DNA of 37,196 nt from Clostridia bacterium (GTDB taxonomy: Bacteria; Bacillota; Clostridia; Saccharofermentanales; UBA5734). This document shows, piece after piece, positions 29,409 to 37,196 of the stretch; within the stretch, counting starts at the first letter, position 1, and every line of letters starts with the position of its first letter. The stretch is taken from positions 1-37,196 of the forward strand of contig SABL01000012.1 in NCBI GenBank assembly GCA_009928985.1. Direction: 5' to 3'. The notes beneath the pieces were generated by a model. The model was not told the DNA's origin. It was given only the letters and a program-made list of their open reading frames with translations, and searched no databases. Both the position numbers and the translations under genes were made by a program.

Positions 29409-30551
29409 TTGGCCTTGATCTACCTGGACCACAGCGCGACCACATGGCCATCACAGGAAATGATTGCTGAATATACCAGAGATCTGGGTCAGGCTTGGGC
29501 CAACCCAGCCTCATTGCACCGTCTGGGACAGCAAGCAATGCGGCTGATCCAGGATGGCAAGACTTCCCTGGCTCAATCATTAGGCTGTCAAACTGGAGAG
29601 GTCATCCTGACGTCCGGTGGTACTGAATCAATCAACATGGCCTTGAAAGGCACGGTCGCGGCCAATCCCAAGCGGGGTCGGACCATTGTGACACTGGCTG
29701 GCGAGCATGCGGCGACACGCGAGACACTGTCTCACCTGGAAAAGCAGGGCTATGCCATTCGCAAAGTAACGATCCAGGCCGATGGCCAAGTTGATCTGTC
29801 CCAACTCGAAGCTGCAATCGATGAGGACACCGTCTTGATTACGGTATTGCTGGTCAATAACGAAACGGGCACCGTCCAGCCGCTGGACCAGATCGTTGCC
29901 ATCCGTAACCGCAAACGCCCGCGGGCTGCGATTCATGTCGATGGTGTCCAGGCATGTGGTAAAATCTCGATCCACTTTGACCAAATGGGCATTGAACTGT
30001 TTTCCGGCAGTGGTCACAAATTCGGGGCCCCCAAAGGGATCGGCTTTTTGCTGGTCAAAAAAGGTCTGTCCATCCAGCCACTGATTCATGGCGGCGGACA
30101 GCAAACCGGTTTACGCGGCGGAACGGAACATGCACCGCTGACAGCAGCTTTGGCCCGCAGCCTGAAACGCTCCGTTGCGACTGTGGATAGCCGCTTTCGT
30201 CATTGCCAGACTTTGAAAGACCTTTTGCTTGCAGAACTTCAACACCTGAATGTCTCCTATGTCCGGATATCACCCGAACCAGCGGTCCCGCACATTTTAA
30301 ATCTCGCCTTCCCCGGCTTGCGCGGTGAAACCATGCAGCATGCTCTGGAACAGGACGACATTTTTGTGTCCACTGGGTCTGCCTGCTCATCCCACAAAAA
30401 AGGACCGTCTGAGGTTTTACTTTCGATGGGGATACCCCGCACCACAGCCGAGTGTTCGATCCGGATCAGTTTGTCAGACAGCAATACCGCTGAAGACATG
30501 ATCGTGACAGCCCGATCCATCGCCCGAGCTTGCCAGAAATACCGGCGCTGA
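29409..30551 (+). CDS. Cysteine desulfurase (NifS/NifZ-like), TTG start
   Basis: YLDHSATTWPSQEM, LTSGGTESINMALKG, HVDGVQACGKI, SGHKFGAPKGIGFLLV, catalytic loop STGSACSSHKK; SD gggagg; next to thiI. Confidence 0.93.
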   Translation: MALIYLDHSATTWPSQEMIAEYTRDLGQAWANPASLHRLGQQAMRLIQDGKTSLAQSLGCQTGEVILTSGGTESINMALKGTVAANPKRGRTIVTLAGEHAATRETLSHLEKQGYAIRKVTIQADGQVDLSQLEAAIDEDTVLITVLLVNNETGTVQPLDQIVAIRNRKRPRAAIHVDGVQACGKISIHFDQMGIELFSGSGHKFGAPKGIGFLLVKKGLSIQPLIHGGGQQTGLRGGTEHAPLTAALARSLKRSVATVDSRFRHCQTLKDLLLAELQHLNVSYVRISPEPAVPHILNLAFPGLRGETMQHALEQDDIFVSTGSACSSHKKGPSEVLLSMGIPRTTAECSIRISLSDSNTAEDMIVTARSIARACQKYRR

Positions 30552-30592
30552 ACGTCCGCGCTGAACATTTAAAACACACATCGAGGAAGACC

Positions 30593-31867
30593 ATGCCAGA
30601 ACAAAGCTCATTGCTCAGTAGTCCCCTTGCCAAGGAAAAAATCCTGCTGGTCCGTTTGGGTGAAATCACGCTCAAAGGGATGAACCGTCATAAATTCGAA
30701 CAGCAAGTCATCCGCAACATGAAGCACCGGCTCAAGGATCTCGGCCATTTTTCGATTGTTCAAAGCCACTCCCGGATCTGGCTTGAGCCGGATCTGGCCA
30801 GCTCGCCGGAAGGCTTTGCTGATGACAGCCAGGTCGAGAGGGTCATCAACCGGATCAAGGATGTGTTTGGTGTCGTGTCGGTCAGCCCGGTCTGGCGCTT
30901 TTCCGGCGGTATCGAAGCCATCGAAGCCATGGCCGTCGACTTTGTCGACCAACTGTTGTCGGATGGCCGGAAACAGACCTTCAAGGTCGAATCCCGGCGC
31001 GGCCTGAAATCCTTTCCTTACCAGTCACCGGAAATCAGCGAACGGATCGGCGGCCTGCTTGTTGAGCGTTTTTCCAGTCAGCTGACAGTCAAGGTCAAAG
31101 ATCCCGATTTCATTCTCTACGTCGAGGTCCGGGAAAAAAACTACCTGTACAGCACCATTATCAAAGCCCACCGCGGTTTACCCGTCGGCACCAGCGGGAC
31201 TGGCTTGTTGCTCCTGTCCGGTGGCATTGACAGCCCGGTGGCCGGATACCTGATGGCCTCGCGCGGCATGATGATCGATGCCATGTATTTCCACGCATAT
31301 CCCTTCACCAGTGACCAGGCCAGGGAAAAAGTCATTCACCTGGCTCGCCTGATCTCCCGCTATGCTGGCCGGATCCGTCTCCATGTGGTCAACTTCACCG
31401 ATATCCAGATCACATTGCGGGATTTCTGTCCGCCGGAAATGATGACCATTGTCATGCGCCGCATGATGATGCGGATTGCCGACCGCTTTGCCGAGGCCAA
31501 ACATCTCAAAGCCCTGATCACTGGGGAGAGCCTCGGACAGGTGGCCAGCCAGACGTTGGAAGCTCTGGTCACCACCGACCAGATCAGCACCCGGCCAGTA
31601 TTTAGGCCTTTGATCGGGCTGGACAAGGATGATACGGTGGCCATTGCCCGCCGCATCGGCACCTTTGAAACCTCGATCCTGCCTTATGAGGATTGTTGCA
31701 CCGTGTTTGTCGCCAAACACCCCAAAACTCACCCCAGCCTTCAAGCTGCCCTGGACGCTGAAAAGGACCTGAACATCGAAGATCTGGTTGCCCAAGGTCT
31801 GGCGGCCATTGAAACCGAGATCATCACACCCCGGTATGACGATTTCTCCCTGGAAGGTGAGTTATGA
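30593..31867 (+). CDS. thiI: tRNA 4-thiouridine synthetase ThiI, no rhodanese domain
   Basis: LVRLGEITLKGMNRHKFEQQVIRN, THUMP-region sequence, PP-loop LLLLSGGIDSPVAGYLMASRGM, ITGESLGQVASQTLEAL; ends without rhodanese extension. Confidence 0.96.
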   Translation: MPEQSSLLSSPLAKEKILLVRLGEITLKGMNRHKFEQQVIRNMKHRLKDLGHFSIVQSHSRIWLEPDLASSPEGFADDSQVERVINRIKDVFGVVSVSPVWRFSGGIEAIEAMAVDFVDQLLSDGRKQTFKVESRRGLKSFPYQSPEISERIGGLLVERFSSQLTVKVKDPDFILYVEVREKNYLYSTIIKAHRGLPVGTSGTGLLLLSGGIDSPVAGYLMASRGMMIDAMYFHAYPFTSDQAREKVIHLARLISRYAGRIRLHVVNFTDIQITLRDFCPPEMMTIVMRRMMMRIADRFAEAKHLKALITGESLGQVASQTLEALVTTDQISTRPVFRPLIGLDKDDTVAIARRIGTFETSILPYEDCCTVFVAKHPKTHPSLQAALDAEKDLNIEDLVAQGLAAIETEIITPRYDDFSLEGEL

Positions 31868-32844
31868 AAGTTGGCAAACTTGATCCAGCCAATCTAGAGG
31901 ATCTAGTCCTGCACCGATTGCCGATCCTGTCTGACGACATTGTCTGCGGGCCAGCGACCGGTCTGGATTGCGCCGCCATCCGATTCAAAGACGGCCTGGC
32001 TGTTCTCTCGACAGACCCCATCACCGGGGCCAGCGCGGATATCGGCAGTTTGGCGATCCACGTATCCTGCAACGACCTGGCTGCTTTCGGAATCCGGCCC
32101 AAAGGCATTCTCCTGGTCCTGATTGCCCCGCCCTGGGCCACTGCCGAGGATGTCGCGGCCGTGATCGAGCAAGCCAGCCAGACTGCCGAAAAACTCGGTG
32201 TCAGCATCGCTGGTGGCCATACCGAGGTCAGTGACGCGGTCAATCGCTTCATCGTCACCACCACGGCGATCGGTTTTGCCGAGACGGGCCGCATGGTCCA
32301 GAGCGATGGAGGCAAGCCGGGTGACACCTTGTTGATGACCAAAACCGGTGGCCTGGAAGGAACGGCAATTTTGGCAGCAGACCAGGCCAAACGCCTGGAT
32401 TGTGTGATGAGCACAGCAGATCTGGCTGAAGCCAGGAATCTGATCGCCCAGATCAGCGTCGTACCAGAAGGAATTATCGGTGGCCAACTGGGCGTCCATG
32501 CCATGCATGATGCGACCGAGGGCGGTATCCTGGGTGCAGCCTGGGAAATGGCCCAGGCTTGTGGACTCGGCCTCGAAATCAGGGTCGATGCGATTCCGTT
32601 GCACCCGCTGACTAAAACCATCACGGCTGAATTGGGCCTGGACCCTTACCGCCTGATCTCCAGCGGCAGCCTCCTGATCGCAACGGACAAGCCAGACGAA
32701 GTCCAAGAAGCCCTGGTTGAGGCCGGTATTTTGTGCAGTTCGATCGGTCGTTTGACCGAATCTGTGCAATATGTCCAGATTGATTCAGGAATTGCTTCGG
32801 AATTAGCCCCGCCAGGACCAGACGAACTTTACAAAATATCCTGA
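31864..32844 (+). CDS. AIR synthase-related protein (PurM/HypE/SelD superfamily), function unassigned
   Basis: [96 protein letters not shown] overlap with thiI. Confidence 0.88.
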   Translation: MKVGKLDPANLEDLVLHRLPILSDDIVCGPATGLDCAAIRFKDGLAVLSTDPITGASADIGSLAIHVSCNDLAAFGIRPKGILLVLIAPPWATAEDVAAVIEQASQTAEKLGVSIAGGHTEVSDAVNRFIVTTTAIGFAETGRMVQSDGGKPGDTLLMTKTGGLEGTAILAADQAKRLDCVMSTADLAEARNLIAQISVVPEGIIGGQLGVHAMHDATEGGILGAAWEMAQACGLGLEIRVDAIPLHPLTKTITAELGLDPYRLISSGSLLIATDKPDEVQEALVEAGILCSSIGRLTESVQYVQIDSGIASELAPPGPDELYKIS

Positions 32845-32855
32845 TTGTTTACAAT
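32828..32855 (+). promoter_or_regulatory. Possible glyA promoter, TTTACA - 16 bp - TACAAT
   Basis: Hexamers 32828-32833 and 32850-32855 in the short gap before glyA. Confidence 0.45.
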
Positions 32856-32885
32856 GAATGTGAAAATCCAAAGGAGAGGTACATT

Positions 32886-34127
32886 ATGAATTACCAGCAT
32901 TTGGCCCAGGTTGATCCGGAAATCTACTCGGCGGTCCAGCTCGAGATCGGTCGCCAGCGCTCCAAGATCGAACTGATTGCCTCGGAAAATTTCGTCAGCG
33001 AAGCCGTTCTCGAAGCCGTCGGCACCCCACTGACCAATAAATATGCCGAAGGTTATCCGGGCAAACGTTACTATGGCGGCTGCGAATACGTTGATATCGC
33101 TGAGAACCTCGCCATCGAACGAGCCAAATTGCTGTTTGGTGCAGATCATGTCAATGTCCAGCCCCATTCAGGTGCCCAAGCCAACACCGCGGTCTATTTT
33201 GCCATGCTCGAACCAGGTGACACCATCCTGGGCATGGACCTGGCCCATGGTGGCCATCTGACCCACGGCATGTTCAAAAACGTCTCCGGCCGGACCTACC
33301 ATGCCGAATCCTACAAAGTGACCGAGGACACCTGCCTGATCGACTATGACCAGGTCTTGGAAGTCGCCCGTCGCACCCAGCCGAAAATGATCGTGGCCGG
33401 AGCCAGTGCCTATCCCCGGACCATCGATTTTGCCAAATTCCGCGCGATAGCCGATGAAGTCGGCGCCCTGTTGTTTGTCGACATGGCCCATATCGCCGGT
33501 CTCGTTGCTGCTGGCCTGCACCCCAATCCGGTCCCGTATGCTGATTTTGTCACCACCACCACCCACAAGACTCTGCGTGGCCCGCGCGGCGGCATGATCC
33601 TGTGCAAGGCCGAATACGCCAAAGCCATTGACTCGGCTGTTTTCCCCGGCCAGCAGGGAGGACCCCTGATGCATGTGATCGCCGGCAAGGCTGTGTCTTT
33701 CAAGGAAGCTCTGGAGCCTTCTTTCAAGGTCTACCAGCAGCACATCCTTGACAATGCCAAGGCATTGGCTGATGGCCTGATGAAACGCGGCATCAACCTG
33801 GTCTCCGGTGGCACCGACAACCACTTGATGCTGGTTGACCTGCGTGGCACGGGTGTTTCGGGCAAAGAGATGCAGCTGCGCCTGGATGAGGTCAACATCA
33901 CCTGCAATAAAAATGGCATTCCCTATGATCCGGAAAAACCGACCATCACCAGCGGCATCCGCCTCGGTACCCCGGCCGTGACCAGCCGTGGCATGACACC
34001 AGCCGACATGGATGAAATCGCTGACCTGATCTCACTGACCTTGAACGATTACGATGGCCATCACGAAAAGATCCGCAACCGTGTCGCGGAACTGGTTGTG
34101 AAATATCCGCTCTATCCCAACCTCTGA
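32886..34127 (+). CDS. glyA: Serine hydroxymethyltransferase
   Basis: [61 protein letters not shown]. Confidence 0.98.
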   Translation: MNYQHLAQVDPEIYSAVQLEIGRQRSKIELIASENFVSEAVLEAVGTPLTNKYAEGYPGKRYYGGCEYVDIAENLAIERAKLLFGADHVNVQPHSGAQANTAVYFAMLEPGDTILGMDLAHGGHLTHGMFKNVSGRTYHAESYKVTEDTCLIDYDQVLEVARRTQPKMIVAGASAYPRTIDFAKFRAIADEVGALLFVDMAHIAGLVAAGLHPNPVPYADFVTTTTHKTLRGPRGGMILCKAEYAKAIDSAVFPGQQGGPLMHVIAGKAVSFKEALEPSFKVYQQHILDNAKALADGLMKRGINLVSGGTDNHLMLVDLRGTGVSGKEMQLRLDEVNITCNKNGIPYDPEKPTITSGIRLGTPAVTSRGMTPADMDEIADLISLTLNDYDGHHEKIRNRVAELVVKYPLYPNL

Positions 34128-34156
34128 CCTCATCTGGCCAGAGAACAACACCATCC

Positions 34157-35476
34157 ATGATATCTAACACGTCCCGGCAACCACTTGCGTACAGGATGGC
34201 TCCCCGCATGCTTTCAGAGTATGTCGGCCAGGAGCACATTCTGGGCAAGGGCAAGATGCTGCGCCGGATGATCGAAGCTGACCGCCTCAGTTCGATCATC
34301 CTGTTCGGCCCGCCGGGAACCGGGAAAACGTCGCTGGCCCGGGTGATCGCGCAGACCACCCAGGCCAGTTTTGTCATGCTCAATGCGGTGACCTCCGGTG
34401 TGGCGGACATCAAGCGCGTCATAGCTGACAGCCAGAACCCCTTGCTCACGCCCTCGGGCAAGACGGTGCTCTTTGTCGACGAAATCCACCGTTTCAACAA
34501 AGCCCAGCAAGATGCCTTGCTGCCGTCCGTTGAGGACGGCACCCTGATCCTGGTTGGTGCGACGACCGAAAATCCCTATTTCGAGGTCAACAAAGCCCTG
34601 ATCTCACGCTCGACCGTTTTCGCCCTGAAGCCATTGGAGACCGGTCAGATCCGCCAGATCATCGATCAGGCCCTCGCGGACAAGGATCGAGGATTGGGCC
34701 AGTTCCAGGTCGCCTGGGACGAACAGGCACTGGATTTTCTCTGCGACATTGCCAATGGTGACGCCCGGATCGCTCTCAATGCCCTCGAGCTGGCTGTCGT
34801 CACCACGCCAGCTGGGACTGACGGCCTCGTCCATCTCGACAAGGACATTTTGCAGGACTGTGCCCAGAAACGCAGCATTGCCTACGACGCCACCGGAGAG
34901 AGCCATTATGACAACATCAGTGCCTTCATCAAATCGATGCGCGGCAGTGATCCGGATGCCACCGTTTTCTACCTCGCCCGGGCCTTGCATGGTGGCGAAG
35001 ACATCGAGTTTCTCGCCCGCCGGATCCTGATCTGTGCCGCAGAAGACGTCGGTCTGGCCAATCCGCAGATGATCCAGGTTGCCATGGCAGCTTACCAGGG
35101 GGCGATGGCTGTTGGCATGCCGGAAGCCCGGATCCTGCTCTCGGAGGCAGCCTTGGCAGTAGCCACCAGCCCGAAATCCAACGCCGCCTATCTGGCGATT
35201 GACAAGGCACTGGATGATGTCAACAACCGGCGCACGGGAGAGGTTCCGATGCACTTGCGCAATGCTCCGGCCAAAGGGATGTCCGGACTTGGCTATGGGG
35301 TTGGCTACAAATATGCCCATGACTATCCTGGCCACATTGTCGACCAGGACTACCTTCCGGCTGAGATCGCTGGCACCATCTATTTTGAGCCCAGCACCAA
35401 TGGCTATGAAGCCAAGGTAACCGAATGGCTCAGCAAGCGGCGCAAACAGGCCAGGGATGTCATGCCAGGCACTTGA
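34157..35476 (+). CDS. rarA: Replication-associated recombination protein A (RarA/MgsA AAA+ ATPase)
   Basis: LAYRMAPRMLSEYVGQEHILGKGKMLRRMIEADRLSSIILFGPPGTGKTSLARVIA, LFVDEIHRFNKAQQDALLPSVEDG, PKSNAAYLAIDKALDDV. Confidence 0.95.
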   Translation: MISNTSRQPLAYRMAPRMLSEYVGQEHILGKGKMLRRMIEADRLSSIILFGPPGTGKTSLARVIAQTTQASFVMLNAVTSGVADIKRVIADSQNPLLTPSGKTVLFVDEIHRFNKAQQDALLPSVEDGTLILVGATTENPYFEVNKALISRSTVFALKPLETGQIRQIIDQALADKDRGLGQFQVAWDEQALDFLCDIANGDARIALNALELAVVTTPAGTDGLVHLDKDILQDCAQKRSIAYDATGESHYDNISAFIKSMRGSDPDATVFYLARALHGGEDIEFLARRILICAAEDVGLANPQMIQVAMAAYQGAMAVGMPEARILLSEAALAVATSPKSNAAYLAIDKALDDVNNRRTGEVPMHLRNAPAKGMSGLGYGVGYKYAHDYPGHIVDQDYLPAEIAGTIYFEPSTNGYEAKVTEWLSKRRKQARDVMPGT

Positions 35477-35483
35477 CCGGTCT

Positions 35484-35498
35484 GATTCTGTCAGAATC
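35484..35498. promoter_or_regulatory. 15-bp palindrome GATTCTG-T-CAGAATC upstream of the nifS -10
   Basis: Perfect 7-bp arms around a single central base. Confidence 0.55.
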
Positions 35499-35501
35499 CA
35501 T

Positions 35502-35526
35502 TATAATCCTAGTAAATTTGTAGGAT
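35502..35526 (+). promoter_or_regulatory. nifS -10 (TATAAT, 35502-35507) overlapping inverted repeat ATCCTA-N9-TAGGAT (35506-35526)
   Basis: Consensus -10 with dyad over the expected transcription start; no good -35 at 17 bp. Confidence 0.55.
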
Positions 35527-35614
35527 AACATCGGTCCCAGTAACAGAAGTTACAACACCGCCGGTTTGAATCGCCTAAAGTGGAAACGTATCTCGAGGCA
35601 AGGGAGTTTTTTTC

Positions 35615-36805
35615 ATGAGTGCCATCAAACGAGTCTATCTCGATCATGCTGCGACAACACCCGTCCGACCAGAAGTCATGGACGCCATGTTGCCGATGTT
35701 CCAGGAACAGTTTGGCAATCCTTCATCCTTTTACCACCGCGGCCAGGAAGCCAAGCGCCTGCTGGAGGATGCACGCCAGCGCATCGCCACCTGCATCCAG
35801 GCCCAGCCCCACGAAATCTATTTCACCTCCTGCGGCACCGAATCCGACAACTGGGCGATCAAAGGGGTTGCCCGGGCGCTGGAAAAGAAAGGCCGCCACA
35901 TCATCACCTCCAAGATTGAGCATCATGCTGTCTTGCACAGTTGTGAAGCTCTGGCTGCCCAGGGGTATGAAGTAACATATCTCGATGTGGATGCCGATGG
36001 CCGGGTCGATCCGGAAGCAGTCAGGCAGGCGATCCGTCCCGACACCATCCTGGTCACAATCATGATGGCCAACAACGAGATCGGAACCATTCAGCCGATC
36101 GCTGATATTGGCGCCATTTGCCACGAGCATAAGGTGACTTTCCATTCCGATGCCGTCCAGGCTGCTGGAGCGATCCCGATTGACGTGTCGACGCTGCCTG
36201 TGGACCTGCTTTCGTTTTCCGGCCACAAGCTGTATGCTCCGAAAGGAGTCGGCGCCCTCTACATCCGCCGCGGCACCCGGATCGCCACGTTCATGGATGG
36301 TGGCGCCCAGGAGCGCAACCGGCGCGGTGGCACGGAAAATGTGCCTTACATCGTCGGCTTTGCCAAGGCCTTTGAACTGGCCATGGCTGAACTTTCAGTA
36401 AACACACAACGCTTGTCGGCTTTGCGGGATGACCTGATCACAAAGGTTCTGCAAGCAGTGCCGCATACCCGGCTCAATGGCCATCGCACCGAACGCTTGC
36501 CGAACAATGTCAATTTCTCCTTTGAATTCATCGAGGGCGAATCAATCCTGATCATGCTCGATCATTTCGGATTTGAATGTTCGTCGGGTTCGGCCTGCAC
36601 GTCCGGCTCGCTAGACCCGTCCCATGTCCTTTTAGCGATCGGCTTGCCGCATGAAAAAGCCCATGGATCCCTGCGAGTCACGTTTGGCAAGAGCAGCGAA
36701 GCAGAGGACATCGACCGTCTGGTCGAATCCCTGGTCAAAATTGTCTCCAGGCTGCGGGATATTTCCCCCCTGTACGAAGCCTATTTAAAAGAAATGCACG
36801 GTTGA
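35615..36805 (+). CDS. nifS: Cysteine desulfurase NifS/IscS-type
   Basis: VYLDHAATTPVRPEVMDAMLPMFQEQFGNPSSFYHRGQEAKRLLEDAR, SGHKLYAPKGVGALYIRRG, SSGSACTSGSLDPSHVLLAIGL; upstream of nifU. Confidence 0.96.
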   Translation: MSAIKRVYLDHAATTPVRPEVMDAMLPMFQEQFGNPSSFYHRGQEAKRLLEDARQRIATCIQAQPHEIYFTSCGTESDNWAIKGVARALEKKGRHIITSKIEHHAVLHSCEALAAQGYEVTYLDVDADGRVDPEAVRQAIRPDTILVTIMMANNEIGTIQPIADIGAICHEHKVTFHSDAVQAAGAIPIDVSTLPVDLLSFSGHKLYAPKGVGALYIRRGTRIATFMDGGAQERNRRGGTENVPYIVGFAKAFELAMAELSVNTQRLSALRDDLITKVLQAVPHTRLNGHRTERLPNNVNFSFEFIEGESILIMLDHFGFECSSGSACTSGSLDPSHVLLAIGLPHEKAHGSLRVTFGKSSEAEDIDRLVESLVKIVSRLRDISPLYEAYLKEMHG

Positions 36806-36819
36806 AAGAGAGGACCTTT

Positions 36820-37196
36820 ATGGAATACAGCGACAAAGTGATGGACCATTTCATGAATCCCAGGAATGTCGGGGAGATTGCCGATGCATCGGCAACCGGC
36901 ATGGTTGGCAACGCTAAATGCGGCGACATCATGAAAGTCTATCTGAAAATCGAAAACGACATCATTGTCGATGCCAAGTTCAAAACCTTTGGCTGCGGTT
37001 CAGCGATTGCCACCTCGAGCATGGCTACGGAAATGATCAAGGGCAAAACTCTGGATGAAGCCCTGACTTTGACCAACAAGGCAGTTGCCGAAGCCCTCGA
37101 TGGCCTGCCACCGGTCAAGATGCATTGCTCCCTGCTGGCTGAGCAAGCCGTCAAAGCTGCCCTCAAGGAGTATTTTGAATCAACCGGCCGGATGAC
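36820..37196 (+). CDS. nifU: Fe-S cluster scaffold NifU/IscU (3' end outside window)
   Basis: Translated by eye: MEYSDKVMDHFMNPRNVGEIADASATGMVGNAKCGDIMKVYLKIENDIIVDAKFKTFGCGSAIATSSMATEMIKGKTLDEAL...VKMHCSLLAEQAVKAAL; three conserved Cys. Confidence 0.95.
   Translation, partial: MEYSDKVMDHFMNPRNVGEIADASATGMVGNAKCGDIMKVYLKIENDIIVDAKFKTFGCGSAIATSSMATEMIKGKTLDEALTLTNKAVAEALDGLPPVKMHCSLLAEQAVKAALKEYFESTGRM

Noticed and set aside
35527-35614. nifS leader considered as a T-box or known riboswitch
   Set aside because: No T-box consensus or other familiar riboswitch core seen; only a simple hairpin is supported.
1-37196. CRISPR arrays, transposons, prophage, toxin-antitoxin, defence or biosynthetic islands, tRNA/rRNA genes
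   Set aside because: No repeats, transposase/integrase proteins, Cas proteins or RNA gene signatures were seen; the window is filled with housekeeping genes on one strand.

Overview
This is a gene-dense chromosomal segment, probably from a Firmicutes/Clostridia-like bacterium (inferred from gene content and order, not from a search). About 36 genes lie on the + strand, and nearly all are recognisable housekeeping genes. In order: proC (3' part)-rnhA-NUDIX-ftsK/spoIIIE-ygiQ-folD-cinA-murJ-recA-recX-rimO-pgsA, then acpP-rnc-smc-ftsY-ylxM-ffh-rpsP-khpA-rimM-trmD-rplS-rbgA-rnhB-yraN, then a class I-type aminotransferase-purB-GntR regulator-cysteine desulfurase-thiI-AIR-synthase-like-glyA-rarA-nifS-nifU (5' part). 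I found no tRNA or rRNA genes, CRISPR arrays, transposons or prophage genes. The region is mostly ordinary, and I see no clear evidence of a wholly new multi-gene system. The observations most worth a second look are regulatory or architectural: (1) a GntR/UTRA regulator-cysteine desulfurase-ThiI-HypE-like ATPase cluster whose 5' leader holds two mutually exclusive hairpins, one sequestering the Shine-Dalgarno; (2) two LexA/DinR-type boxes bracketing a near-consensus recA promoter; (3) two different palindromes at the nifS-nifU promoter plus a leader hairpin; (4) a ylxM-ffh promoter positioned to give a leaderless mRNA, with a perfect inverted repeat over its -35; (5) a 125-nt out-of-frame ygiQ/folD overlap. 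All promoter, operator and RNA-structure calls were made by eye and need computational and experimental checks.
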